Shown piece after piece: positions 33,950-42,679 of a DNA stretch of 42,679 nt. Position 1 is the first letter of the stretch. Each line of letters starts with the position of its first letter. The stretch covers positions 1-42,679 of the forward strand of contig CALXQP010000051.1 in assembly GCA_944390695.1 (NCBI GenBank), written 5' to 3'. Both the position numbers and the translations under genes were made by a program. The stretch comes from an uncultured Clostridia bacterium. Its GTDB lineage: Bacteria > Bacillota > Clostridia > TANB77 > CAG-508. The notes below the pieces were generated by a model. It was not told where the DNA came from, did not search any database, and saw nothing but the letters and a program-made list of their open reading frames with translations.

Positions 33950-34399
33950 TTACCATTCATAAACTGTTTTCATTAGTGCCGCATTTTTTCTTTCTATTTT
34001 TGTTTCATCTATTGTTATTTCTTTTTCATTAAATTCTTTTAATTCTCCTATATAATCTTTGCATCCATTTTCATCTTTTTTAAATAATTTAACTTCTACT
34101 TTTTTTCCGATTGCTTGTTCTAAATGCTTATCTTTTTTCAATACTCTTTCTATTCCTGGTGAAGATACTTCCAAAAAATATTGTTCTTTTATGTAATCTG
34201 CCTCATCTAACAAATCATTTATTTCATTACTTACTTTTTCACAGTCATTTAAATCTATTCCATTTTCACTATCAATAAAAATTCTTAAATAGTAATTGGC
34301 TCCCTCTTTGGCATATTCTACATCATATAAACTATATCCTAGATTTTCTATTCTATTTTGTAATAGTTCTTCAACTTTTTCTTCTATGTTTTTTGACAT
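33950..34399 (-). CDS. rimP: Ribosome maturation factor RimP
   Basis: Needed for 30S assembly. 149 residues. Motifs: GYSLYDVEYAKEGANYYLRIFID, NDLLDEAD, FLEVSSPGIERVLKK (the family signature). AAGGAGGG lies 3 bases before the ATG. It opens the rimP-nusA-rnpM-infB operon, with a promoter about 70-100 bases upstream and an 11-bp hairpin in the leader. Confidence 0.95.
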   Translation of the reverse strand: MSKNIEEKVEELLQNRIENLGYSLYDVEYAKEGANYYLRIFIDSENGIDLNDCEKVSNEINDLLDEADYIKEQYFLEVSSPGIERVLKKDKHLEQAIGKKVEVKLFKKDENGCKDYIGELKEFNEKEITIDETKIERKNAALMKTVYEW

Positions 34400-34418
34400 A
34401 GGCCCTCCTTCTACAATT

Positions 34419-34456
34419 GAAGAGTAGGATTTGCTCCTACTCTTCTTCGTTTTTTT
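34419..34456 (+). terminator. 11-bp hairpin in the rimP leader, terminator-like on the antisense strand
   Basis: GAAGAGTAGGA (34419-34429), loop TTTGC, TCCTACTCTTC (34435-34445), then a T7 run (34450-34456) on the plus strand. On the rimP strand the same hairpin sits in the 5' untranslated region about 15 bases before the ribosome site and has no T-run after it. Confidence 0.6.
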
Positions 34457-34470
34457 ATGTTACATATATT

Positions 34471-34499
34471 ATTATAACCAATTTTTGGCATAAAATCAA
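34471..34499 (-). promoter_or_regulatory. Promoter of rimP-nusA-rnpM-infB
   Basis: Minus-strand TTGATT (34494-34499), exactly 17 bases, TATAAT (34471-34476). Confidence 0.7.
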
Positions 34500-34512
34500 G
34501 TATTTTTTTAAT

Positions 34513-34616
34513 TTTTGTTAATTTGGTGCCGGTTCTCTTTTTGCTTTTTTGTTTCTGTGCCGCCTAGCTAGCTGGTTTGGGCCATTTTGTTAATTTGGTG
34601 CCGGTTCTCTTTTTTC
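34513..34616 (-). repeat. Dispersed repeat array, two cores (copies 8-9)
   Basis: On the minus strand, cores at 34616-34585 and 34543-34513, with a spacer of about 41 bases containing CCCAAACCAGCTAGC. That string is shared almost exactly with a spacer of the murD-side array. One core ends 5 bases after the mutS stop; the other is just upstream of the rimP promoter. Confidence 0.9.
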
Positions 34617-34621
34617 CCTTT

Positions 34622-37240
34622 TTATTTCATTTTTTCTTTTATTTTTACTAATGTGTTTAATGCATCAATTGGAGTTAATTCATTTAAATTGATTTTATCT
34701 ATTTCATGAGCAATTTCAGCAAGCTTGAAATTAAACATATCAAATTGACCTTCGACAATTTTTTTGTTTTCTTTTTCAGCCTTTTTGCCACTAATCATAC
34801 TTTTTCTTTCAAGTGTTCTTAAAATCTCATTTGCACGTGAAGTAACATTTTTAGGAACACCTGCTAAACGAGCTACATGAATTCCATAACTCTCATCTGT
34901 GCCACCTTCAACAATTTTTCTTAAAAATATAATATCTTCACCTTTTTCTTTAACAGCAATAGAATAATTTTTTACACCTTCTATTTTATCTGCAAGTTCT
35001 ATAAGTTCATGATAATGTGTAGCAAATAGAGTTTTAGCACCACATTTGGTTTTATCAGCAATATATTCTGCAACTGCCCAAGCAATTGAAAGTCCATCAT
35101 ATGTTGATGTTCCTCTTCCTATTTCATCTAATATAACTAGACTTTTATCTGTTGCTTCTTTTAAAATAGATGCAACTTCCATCATTTCAACCATAAATGT
35201 ACTTTGCCCCATACTTAAATCATCAGATGCTCCAACTCTTGTAAAGATTTTATCTACAACTCCTATTTCCGCTTCTTGTGCTGGTACAAAACTTCCAACT
35301 TGTGCCATTAAAGTTATTAATGCAACTTGTCTCATGTATGTAGATTTACCAGCCATATTTGGTCCTGTTATAATAGAAAGTCTACTTTCATCTTTATTTA
35401 AATATGTATCATTTGGCACAAAATTTCCAACACCTATCATTTTTTCTATAACTGGATGTCTTCCCTCTTTTATATTTATAATTCCATCATCTTTTACAAT
35501 TGGCATACAATAATTCATATCTTCTGCCACTTGTGCAAAAGAAGAAAGTACATCAAGTGTTGAAACTATTGTAGCAGTTTTTTGAAGTCTTTTTATATTT
35601 TTAGCAATTTCTTCTCTTATTTTTACAAATTCATCATATTCAAGATTTATAACTTTTTCTTCTGCTCCTAAAATTTGGTTTTCTATTGTTTTTAATTCTT
35701 CTGTTATATATCTTTCACCTGTAGTTAATGTTTGTTTTCTTATAAATCTTTCTGGAACTTGTGAAACAAAAGATTTTGAAACTTCTATATAATATCCAAA
35801 TACTTTGTTATATCCTACTTTTAAGGTCTTAATTCCTGTTTTTTCTTTTTCATCTGCCTCTAATTTAGCAAGCCATGACTTCCCTTCAGTTGAAGCCTTT
35901 TTTAAAACATCTATTTCTGGGTTATAACCTATTTTTATAATTCCACCTTCTTTTATAGTCATAGGTGGATCTTCTATTATTGATTTATCAATAAGTTCAA
36001 ATATATCTTTTAATTCATCAAGTTCTTCATATAATTCTTTTAGTTTATTAGAATTACAGATAGATAATATTTGTTTAACTTCAGGCAATCTTTCTAATGA
36101 ATTTTTTAAAGTAATCATATCTCTAGCATTAGCATTTCCATAAGTCATTTTTCCTGCTAAACATTCAATATCATATACTTTTTTTAAAACTTCTGTAATA
36201 TCACCTCTAAGAATCATATTTTCTTTTAATTCTTTTACACTTTCTAATCTTTGTGTAATTTCATTTATATCTAAAAGAGGATCATTAAGCCATCTCCTAA
36301 GTAAACGGCCTCCCATTGAAGTTGATGTTTTATCTAATACCCAAAGCAAAGTTCCTTTTTTAGATTTATCTCTCATCTTTTCAGTTATTTCAAGATTTCT
36401 TCTCGCATTTACATCTAATGACATATATTTTGACAAATTATAAATTGTAATTGTATTTATATGTTCTAAACTTGTCATTTGAGTTTCATTTAAATATTCT
36501 AGTAATGCATTTATAGATTTTACTGCTAAACCTTTTTCTTTTAAATTTGTAACTTCTTTTTTATTTTCAATTATATTATATTCTAATTCTAAATTTCCTA
36601 TTTCATCTGTGAAGAATTTATCACTAAATCTACTCATATAAATTTGAAATCTTTCTTTTATTTTTTTCATTTCTTCTTCACATTCAAGCATCATAGAATT
36701 TGCAATTATTTCTGATGGTGAAAATCTTGCTATTTCATCTAATAATATAGCAAAATTATTTTCATCTTTAATTTCACATGTATAAAATTCTCCTGTTGAA
36801 ATATCACATACACTTAATCCAAAATATATTCCACTTTTGCATATACACATTATATAATTATTTTTCTTTTCTTCTAAAAGATTTGATTCTACTATTGTTC
36901 CTGGAGTTAAAATTCTGATAACTCCTCTTTCTACAATTCCTTTTGCTGTTTTTGGATCTTCTAATTGTTCACAAATTGCTACTTTATATCCTTTTTCTAT
37001 TAATTTTGCTGCATAAGTTTCTGCTGCATGATGTGGAACACCAGCCATTGGTGCCCTTTCTGCTTGTCCACAATCTTTACCTGTTAAAGTTATTTCAAGT
37101 TCTTTTGATGCTATTATTGCATCATCAAAAAACATTTCATAAAAATCTCCAAGTCTATAGAACAATATACAATCTTTGTATTTTTCTTTTGTTTCAAGAT
37201 ATTTTTGCATCATTGGCGAATATTCTGCAATTTCTGCCAT
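34622..37240 (-). CDS. mutS: DNA mismatch repair protein MutS
   Basis: Recognises mismatches and small loops and recruits MutL. 872 residues, full length. The mismatch-reading Phe-Tyr-Glu is at 33-35 (GDFYEMFFDDA), followed by the connector, lever/clamp domains and the ATPase domain with GPNMAGKSTYMRQ (about 625), DEIGRGTSTYDG and FATHYHEL. The C-terminal helix-turn-helix is present. AGAGGTAAAATAA precedes the ATG. mutL, often next, is not here; a repeat array and a new operon follow instead. Confidence 0.97.
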   Translation of the reverse strand: MAEIAEYSPMMQKYLETKEKYKDCILFYRLGDFYEMFFDDAIIASKELEITLTGKDCGQAERAPMAGVPHHAAETYAAKLIEKGYKVAICEQLEDPKTAKGIVERGVIRILTPGTIVESNLLEEKKNNYIMCICKSGIYFGLSVCDISTGEFYTCEIKDENNFAILLDEIARFSPSEIIANSMMLECEEEMKKIKERFQIYMSRFSDKFFTDEIGNLELEYNIIENKKEVTNLKEKGLAVKSINALLEYLNETQMTSLEHINTITIYNLSKYMSLDVNARRNLEITEKMRDKSKKGTLLWVLDKTSTSMGGRLLRRWLNDPLLDINEITQRLESVKELKENMILRGDITEVLKKVYDIECLAGKMTYGNANARDMITLKNSLERLPEVKQILSICNSNKLKELYEELDELKDIFELIDKSIIEDPPMTIKEGGIIKIGYNPEIDVLKKASTEGKSWLAKLEADEKEKTGIKTLKVGYNKVFGYYIEVSKSFVSQVPERFIRKQTLTTGERYITEELKTIENQILGAEEKVINLEYDEFVKIREEIAKNIKRLQKTATIVSTLDVLSSFAQVAEDMNYCMPIVKDDGIINIKEGRHPVIEKMIGVGNFVPNDTYLNKDESRLSIITGPNMAGKSTYMRQVALITLMAQVGSFVPAQEAEIGVVDKIFTRVGASDDLSMGQSTFMVEMMEVASILKEATDKSLVILDEIGRGTSTYDGLSIAWAVAEYIADKTKCGAKTLFATHYHELIELADKIEGVKNYSIAVKEKGEDIIFLRKIVEGGTDESYGIHVARLAGVPKNVTSRANEILRTLERKSMISGKKAEKENKKIVEGQFDMFNFKLAEIAHEIDKINLNELTPIDALNTLVKIKEKMK

Positions 37241-37286
37241 TTATTTTACCTCTCTTTTCTTTTTACATTTGAATTATATTATTTTA

Positions 37287-38699
37287 CTATATTATTATCC
37301 CTTTTAAATACCACATATGTTCAGAAACTATTTTTAATTCTATTATTTTATCTTTTAATGATAAATCTCCCTCAAAAATAACTACTTTATTACTATCAGT
37401 TCTACCTGTTAATAATTCTGGATTATTCTTACTTGGTCCTTCTACTAATACTTTTTGGATTGTTCCTACATATTTTTGATTATTTTTTAAAATTTGACTT
37501 TCTACTAATTCTTTTAATCTGTCAAACCTTTCATGTTTAATTTCTTCTGGAACTTGATTTTCCATTTTATCTCCTGGAGTTCCAACTCTCCTTGAATATA
37601 TAAACATATATACTTGTTCAAAACACACTTTTTTTACTACATCAAGTGTGTCTTGAAAATCTTCTTCTGTTTCACCAGCAAAGCCAACTATTATATCAGT
37701 TGATAATGTTAAATTTGGTATTTTGGCTTTCATTTTTTCTACTAATTCCAAATATTGTTCTTTACTATATTTTCTATTCATAGTTTTTAATACATTTGTA
37801 CTTCCTGATTGTAATGGTAAATGTATTAATTTACATATTTTTTCACTACTTGCAATTGCATCAATTACATCATCTGTAAAATCTTTTGGGTGTGGAGATA
37901 TAAATCTAATTCTCTCTATACCATCTATTTTACTAATTTCTTTTAATAATGTTGCAAATGAATTTATTCCTTTATATTCTTTACCCTGTTCTTTCCATTT
38001 TTCTGCTCTTAAATATGAATTTACATTTTGCCCAAGTAATGTAATTTCTTTATATCCCTCTTTTGCAAGCAAATTTACTTCTTCTAATATATCTTTTGGA
38101 TGTCTACTTCTTTCTCTTCCTCTTACATATGGGACTATACAATATGTACAAAAATTATTACAACCATACATTATTGTTACAGATGCTTTTACATTACTTG
38201 TTCTTTTTATTGGAATTCCTTCATATACATTTCCATCTATATCTATTACATCTTGCAATTTCTTTTTATTTTCTAATATTTTATATAAATCTTCTGGAAA
38301 TTTGTGCAAAGTATGTGTACCAAATATAATATCTGTATATGGATAACTTTCATGTATTTTTTCTGTAATATGTTTTTCTTGCATCATACATCCACCTATT
38401 GCAATAATTGTTCCTCTTTTTTCTTTTACTTTTTTTAGTTCTCCCAATTTTCCAAATAATCTATCTTCTGCATTTTCTCTTACACAACAGGTATTAAATA
38501 TTACTAAATCAGCCTGAGTATAATCTTCTGTTAGCTTATAACCCATTTTTTCTGTCATCCCACATATTTTTTCAGAATCATTTTCATTTAATTGACATCC
38601 CATTGTTAATATATAATATTTTAGCTCTTTTCCTTCATTTTGTATTCTGACTTTTTCTATATATTGTTTTTGATTTTCTATTTCTTGCATTGTTTCCAC
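37287..38699 (-). CDS. miaB: tRNA-2-methylthio-N6-dimethylallyladenosine synthase
   Basis: Radical-SAM enzyme that adds the methylthio group to i6A37 in tRNAs. 470 residues. The N-terminal cluster cysteines are Cys35, Cys71 and Cys104; the radical-SAM cluster is CNNFCTYC at 180-187; a TRAM domain forms the C-terminus. The start is GTG at 38699, with AAAGGA 10 bases upstream; an ATG three codons later (38690) has worse spacing. It lies just before mutS. Confidence 0.94.
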   Translation of the reverse strand: METMQEIENQKQYIEKVRIQNEGKELKYYILTMGCQLNENDSEKICGMTEKMGYKLTEDYTQADLVIFNTCCVRENAEDRLFGKLGELKKVKEKRGTIIAIGGCMMQEKHITEKIHESYPYTDIIFGTHTLHKFPEDLYKILENKKKLQDVIDIDGNVYEGIPIKRTSNVKASVTIMYGCNNFCTYCIVPYVRGRERSRHPKDILEEVNLLAKEGYKEITLLGQNVNSYLRAEKWKEQGKEYKGINSFATLLKEISKIDGIERIRFISPHPKDFTDDVIDAIASSEKICKLIHLPLQSGSTNVLKTMNRKYSKEQYLELVEKMKAKIPNLTLSTDIIVGFAGETEEDFQDTLDVVKKVCFEQVYMFIYSRRVGTPGDKMENQVPEEIKHERFDRLKELVESQILKNNQKYVGTIQKVLVEGPSKNNPELLTGRTDSNKVVIFEGDLSLKDKIIELKIVSEHMWYLKGIII

Positions 38700-38751
38700 T
38701 TTGCTTCATTCCTTTCAGGCAATTCCTAAAGTTTAAATTTAGATATAATAA

Positions 38752-40116
38752 TTATTTGCAATTTTTTTCAATTAAATCTGCAAGTTTTCTAGCTTTTTGC
38801 TCAATTAAAATTTTATCTTGACCTTCAATCATTACTCTTACTAAAGGTTCTGTTCCAGATGGTCTTATTAAAACTCTACCATTACCAGAAAATTCTTTTT
38901 GTAATTCATCTATTGCATTTTTAATTTCTGGATTTTTTTCATAATCATATTTTTTATCAGAATTTACTTTTGCATTAATAAGAACTTGTGGATATTTTTG
39001 TAATATTCCACTTAATTCAGAAGCATTTTTCCCACTTTCTAAAATTGCTTGAATAAGCATTAATGAAGTCAATATTCCATCACCTGTAGGATTATAGTCA
39101 AGTAATATAACATGACCAGATTGTTCTCCACCTAAATTATATCCATTTTTTAGCATTTCTTCTAGAACATATCTATCTCCAACTTTAGTTTGGATTAATT
39201 TAAAATTATTTTGCTCTGAATATTTATTTAAACCTAAATTACTCATAACAGTTGCAACAATTGTATCTTTTTCAAGTTTTCCTTGTCTTTTTAGATAATC
39301 TCCAATAATTGCAAGTAATTTATCTCCATCAATTTCCTCACCTTTTTCATCAACAGCAAGACATCTATCTCCATCACCATCATATGCAATTCCAAGACTC
39401 ATTTTGTTCTCTACAACATATTGTTTTAACATATCTAAATGTGTTGAGCCACAGCCATCATTTATATTAACTCCATTTGGTGTATTATTTATAATAACAT
39501 GATTTATTCCTAATACATTGAAAATTTTATCTGCAACTTTATATGTTGCTCCATTTGCAGTGTCAATAACAACTTTGAAATCAGGTTTATTAAATTTTGC
39601 AATATTATCTTCAAAATTCTTTCTAAAGAAATATACATATTCATCAAGTAAATCTGTTCTAATTTCTGAAACTCCTATTTTTTCACTTACTGCTGATAAT
39701 TCATTAAGTTTTCCAGAATCCATTATGTCTTCAATTTCTTCTTCAATTTCATCTGGAATTTTCATTCCTTTATTACTGAAATATTTTATTCCATTAAATT
39801 CAAATGTATTATGTGATGCTGAAATTACTACACCTGCATCTGCTTGCAATTTTCTTGTTAAATATGCAACTGCTGGTGTTGGAATTTCTTCTAATAATTT
39901 TACATTAGCTCCATAACTCAAAAATCCTGCTACCATTGCACTTTCTATTAATGTTCCAGAAAGACGTGTATCTCTTCCTATTAAAATTGTTGGAGCTTTA
40001 TTTGAATGTTTAGCTAACACATATGCTCCTGATTTTGCAACTCTATATACTAATTCTGGTGATAATTCAGTATTTGCAATCCTACGAATTCCATCAGTTC
40101 CAAAATATTTTCTCAT
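38752..40116 (-). CDS. glmM: Phosphoglucosamine mutase
   Basis: Interconverts glucosamine-6-P and glucosamine-1-P for UDP-GlcNAc and cell-wall synthesis. 454 residues. The phosphorylated serine is Ser101 in VVISASHNTFEFNGIK; the metal loop is DGDGDR (about 244-249); the sugar-binding GGEQSGHV and the C-terminal phosphate loop RPSGTEPLVRVM are present. AAAGGA precedes the ATG. It lies between the coiled-coil gene and miaB. Confidence 0.96.
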   Translation of the reverse strand: MRKYFGTDGIRRIANTELSPELVYRVAKSGAYVLAKHSNKAPTILIGRDTRLSGTLIESAMVAGFLSYGANVKLLEEIPTPAVAYLTRKLQADAGVVISASHNTFEFNGIKYFSNKGMKIPDEIEEEIEDIMDSGKLNELSAVSEKIGVSEIRTDLLDEYVYFFRKNFEDNIAKFNKPDFKVVIDTANGATYKVADKIFNVLGINHVIINNTPNGVNINDGCGSTHLDMLKQYVVENKMSLGIAYDGDGDRCLAVDEKGEEIDGDKLLAIIGDYLKRQGKLEKDTIVATVMSNLGLNKYSEQNNFKLIQTKVGDRYVLEEMLKNGYNLGGEQSGHVILLDYNPTGDGILTSLMLIQAILESGKNASELSGILQKYPQVLINAKVNSDKKYDYEKNPEIKNAIDELQKEFSGNGRVLIRPSGTEPLVRVMIEGQDKILIEQKARKLADLIEKNCK

Positions 40117-40139
40117 TTTCTTTCATTTCCTTTCATTTT

Positions 40140-40844
40140 TTAACCTATTAATTGATTTAATAAATTATAATATTCTGTCATTTTTATTAAATTTGTAAAT
40201 TGTATCTTATCATCTTTTATTTCCCATGAAGATTCATTATCTTCAAGAAATTCTTTTATTTTTTCTATTTTATTAAGTTTTGAATTTAGTTCAGCTTTTT
40301 GATTTTTTAGTTCTTCTTCTAAAATATCAAATTGGCTTTGCATTCCTTCACCTAATATTATTGTATTATATAAATCTTTATAATAATCTTTTCTTCTTTT
40401 AATATCTCTTGTCTCTATATTTTCTACGATTTTATTTTCTTTTCTTAAAGCTTCAAATTCTGATATACATTCTTCAGATTTTACTTTATATTCACTTATA
40501 ATTTCATCTATTTTATCTAAATTATCATCTTCAATATTTTGTGCAGAAAAAATACTATTTGGATTTATTCCTGCTGACATTTCTTCCATTTCTACATATA
40601 TATTCTTTAGATCAGATGTATATTCTTTGATAGCTTTTTCAACAACAGCATAATCTTTTTCAGTTTTAATTTTAAAATCTATATCATCTATCTTTAAATC
40701 CATTTCTACTATCTTATTTGATTCCTCTGTAAGTAACCCTATTTGTGTTTTACTAAAATTACTATATAAATATGTTATAACTACAAATGAGATTATTAAT
40801 ATTACTACAACTATTATTGCTATTATTGTTTTTTTACCTTCCAT
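40140..40844 (-). CDS. Hypothetical single-pass membrane protein with coiled coils
   Basis: A 234-residue protein of unknown function. Residues 5-29 (IIAIIVVVILIISFVVITYLYS) are a membrane anchor. The rest is highly charged and helical, with long Lys/Glu/Leu heptad-like stretches (about 45-95, 115-150, 165-205), typical of extracytoplasmic coiled coils. No catalytic motif is seen. It is cotranscribed between glyS and glmM, with AAAGGA before the ATG; glmM context hints at the envelope but does not prove it. Confidence 0.65.
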   Translation of the reverse strand: MEGKKTIIAIIVVVILIISFVVITYLYSNFSKTQIGLLTEESNKIVEMDLKIDDIDFKIKTEKDYAVVEKAIKEYTSDLKNIYVEMEEMSAGINPNSIFSAQNIEDDNLDKIDEIISEYKVKSEECISEFEALRKENKIVENIETRDIKRRKDYYKDLYNTIILGEGMQSQFDILEEELKNQKAELNSKLNKIEKIKEFLEDNESSWEIKDDKIQFTNLIKMTEYYNLLNQLIG

Positions 40845-40877
40845 TTTTATTTTTCCTTTCGTATTTTTGAGATATTT

Positions 40878-42260
40878 TTAAAATTCTATTTTTTCTTGAA
40901 TCCATTTTTCCAATTCATCTATTTTAACTCTAACTTGTTCCATTGTGTCTCTATCTCTTATAGTTACTGTATCATCTTCTAAAGTATCAAAATCAACTGT
41001 TACACAATATGGTGTACCTATTTCATCTTCTCTTCTATAACGTTTTCCAATAGAACCTGTTTCATCATATTCACACATGAATTTTTTTGATAATTTAGCA
41101 TATATTTCTTCTGCTTTTTCTGATAATTTCTTAGATAATGGAAGTACTGCTACTTTATATGGTGCTAATGCTGGATGTAAATGCAATACTGTTCTTACAT
41201 CACCTTCTGCAATTTCTTCTTCATCATAACTATTACATAAAAATGCTAATGTAACTCTATCTGCTCCAAGTGATGGTTCTATACAATATGGAATATATCT
41301 TTCATTTGTTTCTTGATCTAAATATTCAAAATCTTCTTTAGATTCTTCTGCATGTCTTTTTAGATCATAATCTGTTCTGTCAGCAATCCCCCATAATTCT
41401 CCCCAGCCGAAAGGAAATGCAAATTCTATATCTGTTGTTGCTTTACTATAAAATACTAATTCTTCTGGAGAATGATCTCTTAATCTAATATTTTCTTCTT
41501 TCATTCCTAATTCTAATAACCAATTTTTACAAAAATCTTTCCAATATTTAAACCATTCTAAATCTGTTCCTGGTTTGCAGAAAAATTCTAATTCCATTTG
41601 CTCAAATTCTCTTGTTCTAAATGTAAAATTTCCAGGTGTTATCTCATTTCTAAATGCTTTTCCTATTTGACCTATTCCCATTGGTAGTTTTTTTCTTGTT
41701 GTTCTCATTACATTTTTAAAATTAACAAATATTCCTTGAGCTGTTTCTGGCCTTAAATATATCTCTGATTTTGAATCTTCTGTAACTCCTTGAAATGTTT
41801 TAAACATTAAATTAAATTTTCTAATTGATGTAAAGTTATGTTTTCCACAGCTTGGGCATGATATATTATTATCATTTATAAATTTTACCATTTGCTCATC
41901 TGTCATTCCATCTGCAATCATATCTTTTCCTTGTTCATGTGCCCATTCTTCTATTAATTTATCTGCTCTGTGTCTTGTTTTACATTCTTTACAATCTATA
42001 AGTGGATCTGAAAATCCTCCAACATGTCCTGATGCAACCCATGTTTGTGGATTCATTAATATTGCTGCATCTAACCCTACATTATGCTTATTTTCTTGTA
42101 TGAATTTTTTTGTCCACAATTTTTTTACATTATTTTTTAATTCTACTCCTAAAGGTCCATAGTCCCATGTGTTTGCTAGCCCTCCATAAATTTCAGAACC
42201 TGGATATATATATCCTCTTGCTTTACACAAATTTACTATTGTGTCCATTGATTTTAACAT
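40878..42260 (-). CDS. glyS: Glycyl-tRNA synthetase (homodimeric, GlyQS type)
   Basis: Charges tRNA-Gly. 460 residues, the usual length of the alpha2-type class II enzyme. Motifs: [26 protein letters not shown] start, a zinc site with Cys90, Cys93, Cys135 and Cys138, motif 2 around [15 protein letters not shown], and a C-terminal anticodon domain. AAGGAGG lies 8 bases before the ATG. A consensus promoter and a short leader with a terminator-like hairpin precede it; I see no T-box. Confidence 0.96.
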   Translation of the reverse strand: MLKSMDTIVNLCKARGYIYPGSEIYGGLANTWDYGPLGVELKNNVKKLWTKKFIQENKHNVGLDAAILMNPQTWVASGHVGGFSDPLIDCKECKTRHRADKLIEEWAHEQGKDMIADGMTDEQMVKFINDNNISCPSCGKHNFTSIRKFNLMFKTFQGVTEDSKSEIYLRPETAQGIFVNFKNVMRTTRKKLPMGIGQIGKAFRNEITPGNFTFRTREFEQMELEFFCKPGTDLEWFKYWKDFCKNWLLELGMKEENIRLRDHSPEELVFYSKATTDIEFAFPFGWGELWGIADRTDYDLKRHAEESKEDFEYLDQETNERYIPYCIEPSLGADRVTLAFLCNSYDEEEIAEGDVRTVLHLHPALAPYKVAVLPLSKKLSEKAEEIYAKLSKKFMCEYDETGSIGKRYRREDEIGTPYCVTVDFDTLEDDTVTIRDRDTMEQVRVKIDELEKWIQEKIEF

Positions 42261-42276
42261 TTTCTTTTCCTCCTTA

Positions 42277-42321
42277 AATAAAAAGATTTCATTCCTAACA
42301 TACAGCTAGAGATGAAATCTC
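42277..42321 (-). promoter_or_regulatory. Attenuator-like pair of hairpins in the glyS leader
   Basis: On the minus strand AGATTTCAT (42320-42312) pairs with ATGAAATCT (42292-42284) and is followed by TTTTATTT, a terminator shape just before the ribosome site. An earlier, smaller hairpin, GAGAT-TTC-ATCTC (42321-42309), uses the same left arm, so the two folds exclude each other. Confidence 0.5.
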
Positions 42322-42368
42322 CATTCCGCGTTTATACACTATTTTTTAATACCTTTTTATTCTCATTT

Positions 42369-42397
42369 ATTATAGTATTTTGTTTCCAGATTGTCAA
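42369..42397 (-). promoter_or_regulatory. Perfect consensus sigma-A promoter of glyS
   Basis: Minus-strand TTGACA (42392-42397), exactly 17 bases, TATAAT (42369-42374). The predicted leader is about 100 nt. Nothing coding is supported between 42398 and the window end; that stretch holds a short inverted repeat (ACTCCAA...TTGGAGT near 42450-42480) and the 5' part of the rod-shaped RNA. Confidence 0.8.
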
Positions 42398-42537
42398 TAT
42401 ATCATGAGTTTTAAGTTTAGTATTTTTTCGAATTCCTATCCAGTCCCACCAAGGAACAACTCTCACTCCAAAATCCTTGCGTTTGATTGGAGTAAAAAAA
42501 TAGAAAATGTTGTCTAAACAGTTGAAAGATTCTCAGC

Positions 42538-42679
42538 AGTTTGCCATAATCATTATATATTTTGAATAAATTACGAGTGTGACCAGAGTAGTGTTACAAA
42601 TTCTTAAGCAAAAGGCATAAAGGGTCCTGTCTTCGGGTATAGTTGTGCCTTTTGCATTAGAATTTGTTAACGTTACGTC
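42538..42679 (+). ncRNA. 5' part of the rod-shaped RNA (6S-like candidate)
   Basis: TTTGCCATAATC (about 42540-42551) and the following TTATATATTTT pair with bases 101-124 at the window start. The stretch 42573-42592 forms the 5' side of an open bubble. The last 82 bases carry the upper stem, with the pairs GCAAAAGGCA/TGCCTTTTGC and a CCTG-TCTT-CGGG tip. The fold is complete only if the window ends are joined. See the entry at the window start for the identity argument. Confidence 0.45.
42598..42679 (+). repeat. 82-bp terminal direct repeat (suffix equals prefix)
   Basis: Bases 42598-42679 are identical to bases 1-82, and the match runs exactly to both window ends. This is the usual signature of an assembly that closes on itself. 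Confidence 0.95.

Noticed and set aside
37723..38346. Plus-strand ORF of 207 codons opposite miaB
   Set aside because: Antisense shadow of the radical-SAM gene; no ribosome site or domain.
42306..42335. Leader peptide of nine codons (ATG GAG ATT ... TAG) in the glyS leader
   Set aside because: No good ribosome site and no glycine codons; it is more likely part of the hairpins.
42261..42400. Glycine T-box riboswitch upstream of glyS
   Set aside because: The leader from the consensus promoter is only about 100 nt and I cannot find the T-box consensus or a specifier loop.
42400..42540. tRNA gene near the window end
   Set aside because: A TTCGA string is present but no acceptor, D or anticodon arms can be folded on either strand.
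1..42679. Plasmid or phage genome (because of the terminal direct repeat)
   Set aside because: No replication, mobilisation, structural or packaging genes are present; the content is chromosomal housekeeping and sporulation genes.

Overview
The window is AT-rich, low-GC Clostridia-type (Bacillota) chromosomal DNA from a spore former. The signs are a sporulation sigma factor K with its pro-sequence, a YtvI-like sporulation membrane protein, strong GGAGG ribosome sites throughout, sigma-A promoters close to TTGACA-N17-TATAAT, and Gram-positive gene orders (rimP-nusA-rnpM-infB, tig-clpP-clpX). I cannot name the species; an uncultured gut-type Clostridia is a reasonable guess. Almost every gene is on the minus strand. 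The exceptions are guaA and one 29-codon Asn-rich ORF.

Layout on the minus strand, from high to low coordinates. First come glyS, a membrane-anchored coiled-coil protein, glmM, miaB and mutS, all from a consensus promoter near 42.38 kb. Next is a translation and transcription cluster, rimP-nusA-rnpM-infB-rbfA-nrnA-truB-metG, followed by a NodB polysaccharide deacetylase. Then tig-clpP-clpX, a divergent cytidylate-kinase-like gene overlapping murD, and a Pro-rich hypothetical gene. guaA (plus strand) and a PHP phosphoesterase follow. Next is an accessory stretch (11.7-15.2 kb) of nucleotide-related genes: a GC-richer TMP-kinase-like gene, a DUF84 ITPase/XTPase-like gene, and a NADAR plus phosphoribosyltransferase-domain pair. 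The window ends with a Cys-rich CBS protein, a YtvI/AI-2E permease, a transglutaminase-like protein, prfB (with an intact +1 programmed frameshift), a short aspartokinase, a phosphofructokinase, a heterodimeric ABC exporter and sigK.

Three things stand out. (1) A dispersed repeat with the core AAAAAGAGAACCGGCACC occurs nine times at five intergenic sites, in arrays of 1, 3, 1, 2 and 2. It sits against stop codons, ribosome sites or a transcription start, and its spacers resemble one another, so it is not CRISPR. (2) The last 82 bases equal the first 82 exactly. Joining the ends completes a rod-like RNA of about 190 nt with a central bubble, resembling 6S RNA. The contig therefore closes on itself even though its genes are chromosomal housekeeping genes. 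(3) The NADAR-PRTase pair and its nucleotide-enzyme neighbours have separate promoters and terminators and look like an acquired module of unknown job.
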